DNA of 64,000 nucleotides from Delphinus delphis (Eukaryota; Chordata; Mammalia; Artiodactyla; Delphinidae): assembly GCF_949987515.2 (NCBI RefSeq), contig NC_082695.1:70221966-70285965 (forward strand), written 5' to 3'. The notes beneath the pieces are model-generated. The model saw only the letters and a program-made list of their open reading frames with translations. It had not been told where the DNA came from and searched no databases. Of this stretch, positions 47,963 to 59,740 are shown one piece after another. Within the stretch, counting starts at the first letter, position 1. The number at the start of each line of letters is the position of its first letter. Made by a program: the position numbers and the translations under genes.

Positions 47963-49502
47963 CCATATTTCGTGAACTGTTTCATTAGGCCACCCCCATA
48001 GATAGCCAATTCCAAGCAGACAGCAACAAAATGGGTCCTTTTCGAGTTAATTCCTGGAGACAAGCCCATATTGGGCACTCAACTACATGTATTTTAAAAG
48101 AAGGAAGGAAATGTATTCAATGAATTATTTTTAATTAATCACTTCCAGCTATGCTGGACATTTTAACACACTACTACCTACATCTCCTGCAACACAAGGT
48201 CCAGCTTCCATTTCAGGAAAGTCATTTTCCAGTTCTGGGATACAACGTGGCAGAGCAGGAAAACAGAGACATGGAATAATTTCTCTATTTTACCCAAACT
48301 AAGTTTTTTGGGTTGTTTTGTTTGTTTATTTGTTTTTTTAAGACATATAATTTGGAGAAAGAACTTCATCTTTGGAATTTGTTCCTAAACCTTTCTAGTC
48401 TAGCATTATACATATCGATTTTTCCTGGCGACATCACACTGAAATCTGATTAGCACCAGATTACAATACGGGGCAGCTTTTTTTAAGAGCCTTGCAAACC
48501 ATATCCTCGGCAGTGGTTCAACTGATCTCCTAGCAGGCCTCTTCAGGGAAGCCAGTGAACCGGGACGTTTGGGTAGCAAGCAGAGGAATTATCTTGCGAC
48601 AAGATTTGTCCAAGTCTTGAAAGTGGAGCATCTGCTTCTTGGCCTCAAAAGTAAAATAATCCAATAATTCCAGTCCTTGGTGCTTTTTTTTCTACCTCAG
48701 GAAAGATTTTGCAACTAACTAGCAATTTCCAAAAATATGGCTCAAGGAACACATCTCCTTATCTCCTCCTGTAGGAGAGGGTGTGAGCTGTAATGAAGCA
48801 AGGGCTCTTATCTTAGGGGTTCTGGCGAGGTGCTCTTGAGGACAGCTTTTAATTGGGGAAACGTGTGATGTCGAGGTCTGAGGCTTTGAAGCTATCTTCC
48901 GGGAGAAGCCAAGGCCCCATTTCCAAGGCGTCTGCTTAGGACATATTGAAAAAGCAGCCAGGTGGGCAGGAACAGGGAACCATGGGGGAAGAATAGCAAG
49001 TAAATAGTTTGGCATTTTCATACCCTTCTCTGGGGGCTGGGATTTTGCATTCAAGTTTTCAGAAATCCCAGGTTTTTGGAAGACAGACAAGAATTCCAGG
49101 TAATCAACCCACTCATCACTATAAGTAGCAGGTGGCCAGGTGTGAGGATTATAAATGCTGCTGTCACTCACAGCACCCAGGGATTGTGTGATGGGTGGAC
49201 CCCACTGTCAAGGTGGGTGTCTTCTTTGCTTGTATCAGAGGGAAAGAAACATTAAACTTGAATCGTACTGACCTCTGCCTTTAAGTCAGACTGGAAGTCA
49301 CTTGCATGTACCCCATTCAGGGCCACCTGAAATATGGATGTTTCTTTAATGATCAGCAGAACTGAGTTCTCTCTTGATTTTAAGGTCTTGTATACAGTAG
49401 CAGTAGGCCTCAAATTTCAGTAGTTTTCAAATTCCAATAGAAGTAGATCTCAAAATTCAGATAAGAATCATCTGTGAGCTTTTTAAAAACTTACGTTCCT
49501 GG
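47963..49502. other. Unassigned non-coding stretch
   Basis: The 150-codon minus-strand frame at 48719-49171 lies outside any repeat I recognise. It has no domain, signal peptide or splice-like borders and looks like chance. Otherwise nothing is seen. Confidence 0.4.
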
Positions 49503-49728
49503 GGGCTTCCCTGGTGGCGCAGTGGTTGAGAGTCTGCCTGCCGATGCAGGGGACGCAGGTTCGTGACCCGATCCGGGAAGATCCCACATGCCGCGGAGCG
49601 GCTGGGCCCGTGAGCCGTGGCTGCTGAGCCTGCGCGTCCGGAGCCTGTGCTCCGAAACGGGAGAGGCCACGGCAGTGAGAGGCCCGCGTACCGCAAAAAA
49701 AAAAACAAAAACAAAACAAACAAACAAA
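49503..49728 (+). mobile_element. CHR-type SINE with TSD
   Basis: A short CHR SINE with an A-rich tail containing caaacaaacaaa. The target duplication aaaacttacgttcctgg is found at about 49486-49502 and 49728-49744. Confidence 0.95.
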
Positions 49729-49744
49729 AAAACTTACGTTCCTG

Positions 49745-51819
49745 GATTCAGCTTGCCTCTTCCAGGCAGTCTTCCCTGATTTTTGAGGCCTCTCCTTCGT
49801 GTCCTCGCATAACCCCAGGAAAAGTGAAAACAAGGAAACTTGTCTACCTTTCCATATTTGAACCAAGGAGTGTTGGATTCACTCTACAAGTTTACTAAGG
49901 TGCATGAACATTTTCCAAATCCTCAACTTTCTTATGTACCCATCTTGCCCGAGCCTGAGCCGGTCTGCTGGCAATCATTTCCCACCTCCACTTCTGACAG
50001 TTCACAAAAGGAAGTTGAACCCTTCATCCACGTCAGATCTTACCTTGGTGCAGAGCCCCAGAGTGTGAAAACCTGCAGAGCAGGAAACAAAGAAGAGGAA
50101 GATGGAGAATGCAGTGCTCCTGAGAGAGAGAGTTGTATGAGAAAAAGCAAAGGGAGTGTCAGAAATAAATATTAAGGGCTCATAGTGACACTTTGCACCT
50201 TGTCTTTCTTTTTAGAATTAAAAATTCAAGAGAGAGATGGTTGTTATGGGGACACTTGAATTGAGAAATAAAATCAGATTTTTTTTTTTTTTCCTGAAAG
50301 TTGGTTTGGTCTGGATGATGGGATTTTTTACAATAAAGGTAGAGTTTATTAGCTTGCTTGGTGAATTATTTATTCATTTACTTTTGAGCGCCAGGGTCTT
50401 GGTGAAAAGATACTTAAAGCTTTTTTAAAGATAAAAGTATTTTTTAAATCAACAAGATTATATTGGCAAAGGTGTATTGAAATTCACAATATTTCCATTT
50501 TCTCAACTTGTTGGGAGAATAAACAAGGTACCTAAGTGGCAGAGAAACAGGTATAATTACTGAGAGTTGTTCCATAAGACTTGGTAAAGCCTTTTTGGTG
50601 TATTTCCCAGAAACTAGAAAAGTGAATGACTCTAATGACTGGGTAAGAAACCCTTTTACACATCAGGTGGTTTCTAATTCTCTGCTTTCATCACCACTGA
50701 AGGAGACCTAATCGAATTGTCAGCTGAGAGATCATTAGACATAATTTTTGAAGATAGATCCCCACATAACTTCAAAGGATTTCAGAGAATTGGGGGGTGC
50801 TGCTTTAACAAAACTTCCATTCCCACCTAGTATTTATGTGACTAAGATTTCTCAGTGCATTCTACTGTAAAACAAAAAGCAGGAATTGAACCATTGCTGG
50901 ATACTCACCTATTAAATTAATAAGCATTATTCATTTGTGGACACTAGAAAATTGGGAGGAGAAAAGAAACTTCCAGCTGTTTCATTAGAGATGATTTTCC
51001 CATGGATTTTATCTTTCACTTTTTATGTCTAATAATTATTTATCAATATTTGTGTTGTATTTACATTGTTTTTGCTTAGTTGTACACTAATAATAACTGT
51101 AATACTAACTCCATCCAGAATAATTTTACTAAACTATTAGAGCATTCTGATGACAGGAAATTAAACTTCAATTTTATACACATTTTTGATGCAGATGTGT
51201 TTGACAGAGTGATAAAGACTTTTAAGTATAAAAATATGTTACATTTGGAAAAAGTTAAGTAGCAGAAGTTTGAAGGGAAATATGAGTTTAAGAAGAAACT
51301 TTTAAGGAGAAAAATGTAAAATTACCTTCTGTTAAATGAGAGCTTGTTGAATATTTTCTAAGGGGTTGGTGGTGGGTATTAAATTGCTATAGCATTTGAA
51401 TTCCTTTAGATACATTTAAAAGAATGATGAAGCTGTTCTATTTCGAATGTCTATATTTCCAGTATACCGGAAATTCTATGCTGTCGAACTATTTTAAATT
51501 ATGATGCAAAATTCCAGAATTGTAAACGACTCTGAATCCTATTGACTTTAGGTTCTGATTAAAGGAATCAACTAGCTATGAAAGCAGCCCCTACCAGCTC
51601 TTTGGAGGAAACAACTGTCAGGGCCAGCAGACAGTTACCAATATAGAAAAAGAGGAGGGACGGAGGAAAGCTTTGTGACGGTGATGGGGGAAAAAACTTC
51701 CTATTTCTTCCCCAAAGGGGACGTAAGCTTAAATTCAGAGAGCCAAGCGTGGTTTCACAAAAGCTCCCTTTGGCAAACACTGCTAGTTATCCCTCAATAG
51801 CTCTTTACCCCATTTCCAT
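49745..51819. other. Unassigned non-coding stretch
   Basis: No gene or recognisable element. The frame at 49840-50175 is 111 codons with no domain. The AT-rich part from about 50400 to 51500 shows no structure I can name. Confidence 0.4.
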
Positions 51820-52255
51820 AGAACCCACAGGTATGGGGGGCACACGACTTTAGAAATGAAGACTAAATCTCCCAGCCTTCCTGGATGTCATGGGTGGCCT
51901 TGTGGCTGAGTTCTGGGCAATGCTATGTAAACAGAAGTTCATGCAGCTGCTTCAAGGAACCTTCAGGGAGATGATGCCAGCCCTTTGCTTCTCATTCTTC
52001 CTCCCTTCCTCCTTCTTGCTGGTTGGAATGTGGACTTGCTGGGCTGAGTTCCAGCAGCCCCTTGATGACCCGTGGAATGGACAGCAGACACAGTGGAGCA
52101 TGAAAGCAGAAGAGTCGGAGTCCTCAACATGGTGGCCTTATCCTACCAGCCCTGGATGGCCCAACGCTGGACTCTGTGAATTTGATGGAGTAATACACTT
52201 TAGTTTTTCCTAAGCCACTGTTATTTTGTGACTCTGATACTTGTAGGCAAGTGAA
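51820..52255 (+). mobile_element. Old LTR remnant (MaLR/ERVL-like)
   Basis: tctcccagccttcctggatg, ttgtggctgagttctgggca, ctaccagccctggatggccc and the end cctaagccactgttattttg occur in the order of a mammal-wide LTR on the plus strand. Strongly diverged, with no internal sequence. Confidence 0.6.
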
Positions 52256-52557
52256 CTCCGGTTAGACCCATCTTCTCTAACCAACCACTAGCTACCACAG
52301 AGCTCCCTCCTCCCTTTGACGGGAACAAGTCTCTTTGGATGAGTCCTTTGAGGCTGTTTAGGCAGGAGTCGCCCTTCATCCATCCCCCTACCTCCAACCC
52401 ATGTCAGATTGGGAATGTGGTTATTAACTACCCGCTACGGTCATCCACCTGACTCCCTGTTTAGTCTGGCACCAACACCAACCTGGTTCCCTGCCACCTG
52501 GTCGGGTGGTGATAGACACAGAGAAGGCCTTTTGGCCACTCACGTTTTAGAGCAGGA

Positions 52558-52735
52558 GTTCTCAACCCTGGCTGCAGATTAGAATCAATGGGGAGCTCTG
52601 AACACAAACCACTGCCCAGTACCATCCCAGACAAATTAAATCAGGAAGGAGGAGGGAAGAAGGGGGTTGGGATATTGATTTTTAAAAAAATCTTCTCAGG
52701 AGTTTCTAACAGGCAGCCCAGCTTCAGAACCACTC
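52558..52735. mobile_element. hAT-Charlie MITE (MER5-group-like)
   Basis: Starts agttctcaaccctggctgca with gattagaatcaatggggagc following, and ends ttcagaaccactcactg. Both ends resemble inverted CAGTGGTTCTCAA-type termini. The exact subfamily was not assigned. Confidence 0.6.
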
Positions 52736-52789
52736 ACTGTCTTCAAGGAAAGCCTTTCTTAAATGGTTAGCAGCACCTCCACCACCAGT

Positions 52790-52988
52790 CTGGTATTTTG
52801 TCAGGGCAGCTAAGGGTTCTGGTCACCAATTCCAACAGTGTGGGGTTCTTTTCCCCCCATATCACCAAGCAGTTCTCCGACACCAGCTGGGTAACCTACA
52901 ATTCAACTCAATTCTGACATGCTCTCCCTGGAGATGGGATCAGATCCCACAGGTTAGGGGCTCCGTCTCACAAGACTGCACCGCCCCC

Positions 52989-53042
<54 letters not shown>

Positions 53043-53690
53043 TAGGTGCCAGTTACAAGCCCAAGTTGTCACCTGTGCTTTTGACCATAGGGCTGTAGAT
53101 TGGAAGTTCCAACGACTCCTTCCTTGGGTTCAATTAATTTGCTAGAGCAGCTCACAGAACTCAGAGGAATCTTTTACTTACTAGATTGCTGGTTTATTAT
53201 GAAAGGTTACAAATCAGGAACAGCCAGATGGAAGAAATGCATAGGGCAAGATAAGCGGGAAGGGACACGGAACTTCCGTGCCTTCCTCTGAGCACCATTC
53301 TCCCCAAATCTCCACGTGTTCACCAACCAGGAATCTCTCCCAAACCTGTCCTTTTAGGGTTTTATGGAGGCTTCATTACGTAGCCGTGATTAATTAAATC
53401 ATTGGCCATTGGCTATTAATTCATTCTCCAGTCCCTCTCCACTCCCTGGAGGTCAAGGGCGGGACTGAAAGTTCCAAACCTCCAATCACATGGTTAGTTC
53501 TCCTGGCAAGCAGCCCCCATCCTTAGGTGAGCCAGGTGCTTTCCAAAAGCCACCTCATTAACAAAACAAAAGACATCTTTCTTGCTGCGATCACCTAGGA
53601 AATTCCAATAGTTTTAGGAACCCTGTGCCAGAAACTGGAACAAAGACCAAATATATATTTCTTATTATGAATCACAATATCACAGCAGCA
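52790..53690 (-). mobile_element. Long ERVL-like LTR carrying a (CA)25 array
   Basis: Read on the minus strand, the element runs from the AT-rich start near 53690 through a clear LTR body. The plus-strand text includes aagcagttctccgacaccag, gatcagatcccacaggttag, cttggg ttcaattaatttgc and ttcttattatgaatcacaat. Length of about 900 bp suggests a long ERVL LTR such as MER21-like, but I cannot confirm the family. The array at 52991-53040 splits it. No viral genes are attached. Confidence 0.6.
52991..53040. repeat. (AC)25 microsatellite
   Basis: Twenty-five uninterrupted AC units, the longest pure dinucleotide array in the window. Confidence 0.98.
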
Positions 53691-53809
53691 CAATCAAACT
53701 ACTACAGGGACATACTTGGAATCAGAAAGGAGACCCCCTAAATTCAGATATTACCCCAGCCTACGCTTTGTCTTCTTTGTTTATTTTATATACTTAGTGC
53801 AGCTGATCA

Positions 53810-54645
53810 AGAACTAGAGCAAAAGTCCTCATGTTTTCTGCAGAATCCTTTCATATGCTTCAAAGATTATCGAGGACCCCAAAATGCTTTCCATCATGTG
53901 TATTATAGCCTTTAAGACTTACCATATTAGAGATTAAAACTGAGACATATAAAAAGTCTTTATTCATTAAAAAAAAAAAAACAGTAAACCCATTACATCC
54001 TTAAAACTGAGCCAATTTTTTAAATGAAAAAATAACATTATCCAAAACAAGAAAAGTAATAAGAAGAGTGGTATTATTTTACATTTTTTCAAATCTCTTT
54101 AATATCTGACTTAATAGAAGACAGCTGGATTCTCATGTCTGCTTCTGATTTCAATTTGTTGCCATATGTTGCTTTGGTTGAAAATTTGAAGAAAATCTAG
54201 CCTCACATAGATATGTAATTGAAAAAGGGAAGAGTATTTAATAGCCTTTTCAAATTACATTCTTTTCTGATACTACACCAAAACTTGACAAGTAGTAGTA
54301 TCTTAGGGGTTAGGTGCTCTGTAGATTCTGAAACCATATTAATGAACTTTCATACTCTGTTACATTAAACTCCACAGTTCTGTCTTAAACTCTGAACAGA
54401 TCTTTCACCCATGCATGAATATGTAACATCATGCATTGATCATTTGAGGCATTGATTCTCTAAACTATGCAGATCTTCCAAGTATTGACACGTTTCATTA
54501 TACCATAGCCCCAAATTCTCATTTGTTAATATTACCACTGAATTCCTCAGAAAAACCTTTAAGTACTGGGCAGTTGTCAAGCTCACAGCAATAGATACAA
54601 ATTTTCCAAAGTGTCACAGTGTTATTTTGCAATGTTATTTTGGGT
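53810..54645 (-). pseudogene. Decayed hAT (Charlie/ZBED-like) transposase, C-terminal part
   Basis: hAT transposases cut and paste DNA transposons, and their C-terminal dimerisation region is the most conserved part. On the minus strand near 54180-54220 the peptide SITYLCEARFSSNF can be read. At 54093-54158, in another frame, KLKSEADMRIQLSSIKSDI appears. Both segments match the C-terminal region shared by Charlie-type transposases and domesticated relatives such as ZBED5. Upstream, near 54310-54420, WVKDLF and EFNVTEYE are visible. Frameshifts and stops separate the blocks, so the gene is dead. The text from about 53810 to 53990 looks like its 3' non-coding end. The zinc-finger and catalytic N-terminal parts are not in the window. 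This is an inserted-element relic rather than a domesticated gene. Confidence 0.75.
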
Positions 54646-55613
54646 CTTCAGGAATTAGCATCAGTTCAGAGCCAGTGTCCTGTAACCCCCAAAAGTCTGA
54701 TTATTTCTCCTTCCTCAATGCATGGTCACTCTGTTAAATGGCCACGGGTCCCTTTGGGGAGGGCTTGGAGGAAGACCGATGGTATACATTTCGGCAGTGT
54801 GGCAGGTCCTTCCTCTGGCCACTCCTGCATTCCCAGGGCTCTGGGTCTGTGAACTGGCTCCAATCTGGGAATTGAGCGGCTGTGACTTTTGGTGATTTAA
54901 CTGACTTCCACTTACACAGATCAAGTAAAAATTTAGCAGAAAGACTATCTAATCAATAGCCAACAACATAGCTCTCTCTGAGTCAGACTGTTATGATCAC
55001 TGCTTTGACTCTGTTGTCTATGGTGGTGACCACACCCATCTTGCCTGTGGCAATTAAGTGCCCACACCTGGTTCCTGACACCCTGTCTCCCACCATGTTC
55101 ATTCTGATAGGGATGCTGGGGGGTGGGGGGCTTGTCCCAGTCATTTATCTCTCAATGCTGGACCCTGGCAGAGTGGGTAAACAGATTTTACATGATAAAT
55201 CCACTCTATCATTCCAACCTCCCTAAGCTTTTAGATACCTTCCTCCGTAGGATACTAAGAAGTTCTGCCATTTGACTTCACTTGGAGTAGGTCAACTTGG
55301 GGTCCATGTTTCAGTCAACCAACCAAGCAAACTGTTGGAGTTATTCCTAGCCTCCTGAGCTTAAACACTGAATTTGGATTCTCTGCTTAGTGAGGCTCTA
55401 GCAATACATTTTGCCTGAGTATATATTCCTTCCTCTTTGATCCCACACCCTTAAGACGCATTCCCACATGTATTCTCCAGGTTTCCATTGGTATAGTTTG
55501 ACAAAATCATCAGATTCTTTTGGTGTGTATTATACTTCCTAATGGGCCACACTTCGTACCTTTGAGGACACCTGGAATTTGAGTCTGGTCTAGAAGCAAA
55601 AGAAGTGGTACAG
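54646..55613. other. Unassigned stretch next to the transposase relic
   Basis: No gene recognised. Low-copy-looking text such as ctctgggtctgtgaactggc could be decayed retroviral or transposon sequence, but I cannot assign it. A G-rich run lies at 55118-55132. Confidence 0.35.
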
Positions 55614-55836
55614 GGCTTCCCTGGTGGCGCAGTGGTTGAGAGTCCGCCTGCCGATGCAGGGGACACGGGTTCGTGCCCCGGTCCGGGAAGATCCCACATG
55701 CTGCGGAGCGGCTGGGCCCATGAACCGCAGCCGCTGAGCCTGCGCGTCTGGAGCCTGTGCTCCGCAATGGGAGAGGCCACAGCAGTGAGAGGCCCGCGTA
55801 CCACAAAAAAAAAAAAAGAAAAAAAAAAAGAAAAGA
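55614..55836 (+). mobile_element. CHR-type SINE with 13-bp TSD
   Basis: A short CHR SINE followed by an A-rich tail with interspersed G (aaaaaagaaaaaaaaaag). The target duplication agaagtggtacag is perfect at 55601-55613 and 55837-55849. Confidence 0.96.
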
Positions 55837-55849
55837 AGAAGTGGTACAG

Positions 55850-56915
55850 TTAGATTCTGAGGATGAGCAGTGCCTTTAAGGCAACTTCCTCAAGAGAGGC
55901 CACTTTAAGTTCTTCAGGCAAGAGATGACTAACCTCCTCAGGCAGGGGTGGAAGGACAGCTTCTACTGCCCTGGAAGGCTTGGCAGAATTTAGGAGTTCA
56001 AACCCCCTAGCTTCATTAGAATGTCTCCATTCCCATAAGTCCTCATCTCAGTTTCCATGATCCCATCCCTTCCTAATCAATGCCCTAACCTTAACATAAG
56101 AGACACCTGACTATAGGTTGGAATTCAGTTTGCTTTGCAATTCCGTCACCTGCAAGCATAGACTTCTGTTTATTTTCAAATGAAACTGTTCAGCTACAGG
56201 AGAAAAATTTCTTTCAGAGCAGCAGCAGAAGCTTTCAGAACACTTATGTACACGTTGAATTGGGAATTTAAAGCCTTTATTTCATCATCTTCTTTTTCCC
56301 AAGTCCTGTAGTGCATCTAGAAACAACCAACCAAACCCAGTGTATTCCTTATTTTGACTAAAGTGTCCTATGCCGGCAACTACCTGGTTGTTTAGAGCCT
56401 TGCCTTCTACTGATACTTGGCTACGGGTATCTACAAGTGATAATTTGAGTAACAGCTTTGCCATTGTGTGCTATGGACCACCAGTGCCCCTTCTTGCTGG
56501 AAACAGTGTCATTAAAGCCTTGAATCTAATCAGATCAGAGAGCCCATTCCGTCAAGTGCAGAACCAATTCATAGAACTCATCATTAATATTTTGTTTTTC
56601 TGGACCACTCTCGGGGGGAGCTGATTAAGCCGTTCTCTGGAAGCCCACTGCTCTTCAATCTGATGCTTTTAGTCCAATTCTGGCCACCAGTGGGAGGACA
56701 GATGTCACAGCCAGACTGCCTTCACAGCCATGATGCTTTCAGCCCACATGTCGGGTATCTTCCAGGGGAAGAGTGAGAACAGCTAGAATCTGCATCATGA
56801 GCTGGAGATGCAGGTGGGCTGAACCCATGGCAGCTCTTGTCTCTAACTTCAATGGTGTGAATATTCTGCCATTAGACGCCTTCCTCACGCAACACCAAAA
56901 CTATGGGGCTGCAGG
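55850..56915. other. Unassigned non-coding stretch
   Basis: No gene or named repeat. Frame 56370-56624 has 84 codons without a recognisable domain. Confidence 0.4.
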
Positions 56916-56919
56916 GCTT

Positions 56920-57250
56920 CTAGAATGCAAACCCGACCCAATCATTTCTCTACTTAAATTCCTCAGTGGCTCCCCATTGCCCACAGGACAGTCCAAATTC
57001 TTTATTGGTATCAAGACCCTCACCCACCTCCTGCCGTGGTCCCACCATTTACACCCTGTTCCTACTGTTAAGTTGTTCGGAACTGCTTGGTGTTCCCAGA
57101 ACGGGATTTGCAGTATCACACCATACCGTCAATTTTCTTCCTTACTTTTCCTGTATGGAAATTTCTTTCTTGGTATCCAGTATTAATTTCAATTGTTATT
57201 TTCATTGCGAAGTTGTTTCTAGCAACGTTCTTCTGCTTCCTCGGTCCCCA
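56920..57250 (+). mobile_element. L2 LINE fragment
   Basis: cctcagtggctccccattgc, acaggacagtccaaattctt and tggtatcaagaccctcaccc follow the plus-strand L2 coding-end order. It is interrupted by the LTR at 57257 and resumes near 57755. Confidence 0.75.
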
Positions 57251-57256
57251 GTCCCT

Positions 57257-57750
57257 CTGCTAGGGGAAACCACTGACCAAAACTGCCCACCCTGGCCAGG
57301 CAAGATAGTAACCACTTGCATGAGTGATCTTGCAACAGGAGGTCCTGGTAAAGAACTCGGAACTAACAAGCTACCACCAACCGGAAGAATCAGGAAAGGT
57401 CAAAAGGAGCGAGGAGACACCAGTCCACATGTCCTACCAACCTCCCAGGATCCTTCTCGCTGGAATCCATCTTGGCTGAGCAATGCGTGTGCCACCAGGG
57501 AGAACCCTGAGTCAGAACGATTGGACAGAGACAACGTGGAAACTAGGCCAATGACCCTAAAACCTGGGACTGCGAACCACGTGGCAGAGCCGTTTTCTTG
57601 GGTTCCCTCACCCTGCTGCTCTCCGCCCGGGCACCCCTTCCCAACAGTCTCTTTTTTCTTCAGCACGTGTGTCTCCTTGGAAAAGTCATTTCCTAATGTT
57701 AGCTAGAAGCCCACTCTCGGGCCCTGGAAGGGGTCCCCTTTCCTGCAACA
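57257..57750 (+). mobile_element. Solo LTR of a cetartiodactyl endogenous retrovirus
   Basis: The 494-bp block begins TGCTAGGGG and ends CTGCAACA, so it has TG...CA termini. It is flanked by the 4-bp direct repeat cctc (57253-57256 and 57751-57754), and L2 sequence continues on either side. Body phrases such as agaatcaggaaaggtcaaaa, ccaccagggagaaccctgag and cagcacgtgtgtctccttgg belong to an ERV LTR group that I recognise from cetartiodactyl genomes. A clean AATAAA is not seen at the expected place before cagcacgtg. No internal viral genes remain, consistent with LTR-LTR recombination. A 4-bp duplication points to a gammaretrovirus-like (ERV1) class. Confidence 0.8.
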
Positions 57751-57754
57751 CCTC

Positions 57755-57975
57755 TTCCGGGCTTTTAAACCACATCTGCGCTATTATACATCTCACTTCT
57801 TCCCACCCAAGATCGTGACCCTCCCAGCCCAGCAGTCTTTCCCCAGTTGTGTCTCTCCCCTCCCACCCAGCATCTCTGCTCCCAAGACTGTCACCTTCTT
57901 AGGGGCGGCTATACCTTGATCATTGTTGTACACCCAGCACGCACTCAGCAGGTACTCATCAGAGGTTTGAGAAAT
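57755..57975 (+). mobile_element. L2 LINE 3' end, continuing after the LTR
   Basis: gactgtcaccttcttagggg, tgttgtacacccagcacgca and ctcagcaggtactcatcaga correspond to the L2 terminus. Confidence 0.7.
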
Positions 57976-58316
57976 ATAAACATTGGATCTGTCTAGTTAC
58001 AGGCTGCAGTGACCTATTAAAATCGCATGATAACGGGGCACCAAATTAAATATTTCTCTTGGAAAGTTCCCTGGGTAAATTGTGAGGAGACTTGTTTTCC
58101 TCCAGGCTGGGCCATTAGCTGTCTGCCCTCAGGCAATTCAGAAAGAGGAACTTGGAAATTGCTCTAAGTGCTGGCAGAAGGGATAAATGACCGCATCTTT
58201 ATTAAATGCTTCTCGCACAGGGTGCTTCCGAGGATTAACTCTTCATGTTAACATCTTTCACAAAGATGATACCCTTCTTTGGCCAGAGCCTGTGATCTCT
58301 GCTCTCCTGTATTTGC
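57976..58316. other. Unassigned stretch
   Basis: Mostly unique sequence. A weak MIR/L2-like tail may lie around 58180-58250. Confidence 0.35.
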
Positions 58317-58614
58317 TTTTTTTTTTTTACATCTTTATTGGAGTATAATTGCTTTACAATGGGGTGTTAGTTTCTGCTTCATAACAAAGTGAATCAGTTA
58401 TACATATACATATGTTCCCATATCTCTTCCCTCTTGCGTCTCCCTCCCTCCCACACTCCCTATCCCACCCCTCCAGGCGGTCACAAAGCACCGAGCTGAT
58501 CTCCCTGTGCTATGCGGCCGCTTCCCACTAGCTATCTACCTTACGTTTGGTAGTGTGTATATGTCCATGCCTCTCTCTCGCTTTGTCACAGCTTACCCTT
58601 CCCCCTCCCCATTT
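58317..58614 (-). mobile_element. Young-looking L1 3' UTR fragment
   Basis: An 11-base T run is followed by the antisense 3' UTR: acatctttattggagtataa, ttgctttacaatggggtgtt and the CG-rich gatctccctgtgctatgcgg. The body ends at cttaccct...ccat. The words atttgctt flank both sides (58309 region and 58616 region), a possible short target duplication. The 3' UTR type is a recent cetartiodactyl L1 and the copy is 5'-truncated to about 300 bp. Confidence 0.9.
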
Positions 58615-58699
58615 ACATTTGCTTCATTCTTTCCATTTTTTTCCTTTGGTTTAGGGCACTAAATGCAGAATTTTGTGTCACGTATTTCTGCATTTAAAT

Positions 58700-58990
58700 C
58701 TTATTTTGGTCAATTACTGGAAGCATGATCTTAGTAAGTCGATCTAATGCCTCTGGGCCTTGTGTTTCTCAAGAAATCTCATTGAATTATTGTGAAAACA
58801 AGTTGCTTATTAATTCTAGCATCTACATCACATAGCAAATTTTGACAGATTTCAGGATCGGAAGTCAGATGGCCTACCTTCCAATATCACCCCTCTGCCA
58901 TTTACCCAACAGCTCCTTTCAGCCTTAATTCTTCCCTCTGTGATATGGCAATAATAATAACAACGAATACAATTCTGTGGATTAAATAAA
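58700..58990 (+). mobile_element. MIR-like fragments
   Basis: tcttagtaagtcgatctaat and gcctctgggccttgtgtttc at 58730-58770, and ccctctgccatttacccaac followed by ttccctctgtgatatggcaa at 58890-58955, both resemble MIR 3' halves. They may be two copies. Confidence 0.5.
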
Positions 58991-59576
58991 ATAAAGCACC
59001 AACTGGTTTTAGAGGAGAGAAATATTACCTTTCATTATTTTTTATGCATTAGTTTATTGCGATATATGCTTTTGGATGTGTGTTATGGTCTAAAAGAAGT
59101 GCTCAAAAATGCCCGTTGTTTCCCTTTTCATTTCTGCTTGTCTGTATGCTTTATATCCGCAAGAGATTTTAAGGTTCTTGCGGTAACAAGTTTGCTTTCT
59201 TCCCAGTGCCCAACACAGTGGCTTTGATCTATGATCCCCAGATGTTATTAAAGTGTTGTTTTTTGTTTGCTTGTTTGCTGGCTTGCTTGTTTTTAAGTTG
59301 ATGGAACAATCTTAAGCAGAATCCAGACAATGGAAATGACGTGTGTCCCTGGGATGAGCGAAGGCTCCGGGGTTGGCAAGCTCTTGGGATGCCAGGTTGT
59401 ATGGTTGGGGGAACGTCTACAGAAGCTGAGTACAGCAGACGAACATCATTAGGGAGGGCGTGGCTGGCCTGCCATCCCACAAGCGGACCCATATCTTGAA
59501 TTAGAAAGGACATCAGTCATCCTGTAATCCAGCCAATGAATCCCTCCTAACTCCAGACAGCTGTGGGAGGGTGAGA

Positions 59577-59740
59577 AATCCATGGGCCTCGACATCAAAT
59601 AGACCTGGATCTGCCTCTGATGACATTGCCCTGGGTTACTTGCACTGACCACAGCCCCTGGAGCCTCACTTGTTCTCTTTCTAAGACATGGATGATAACG
59701 CTGAGTTCTTAGGTTGCCATGAGGCTAAATTAATGTCTGT
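59577..59740 (+). mobile_element. MIR SINE fragment
   Basis: aatagacctggatctgcctc, cctggagcctcacttgttct and gttgccatgaggctaaatta follow in MIR order. Confidence 0.65.

Noticed and set aside
48719..49171. 150-codon frame outside known repeats, minus strand
   Set aside because: No domain, signal sequence, coiled coil or splice-like border. A frame of this length can occur by chance in 64 kb.
56966..57706. Longest open frame in the window, 246 codons, plus strand
   Set aside because: It starts inside L2 and runs into an ERV LTR at 57257. The two parts are unrelated elements and no protein family is visible.
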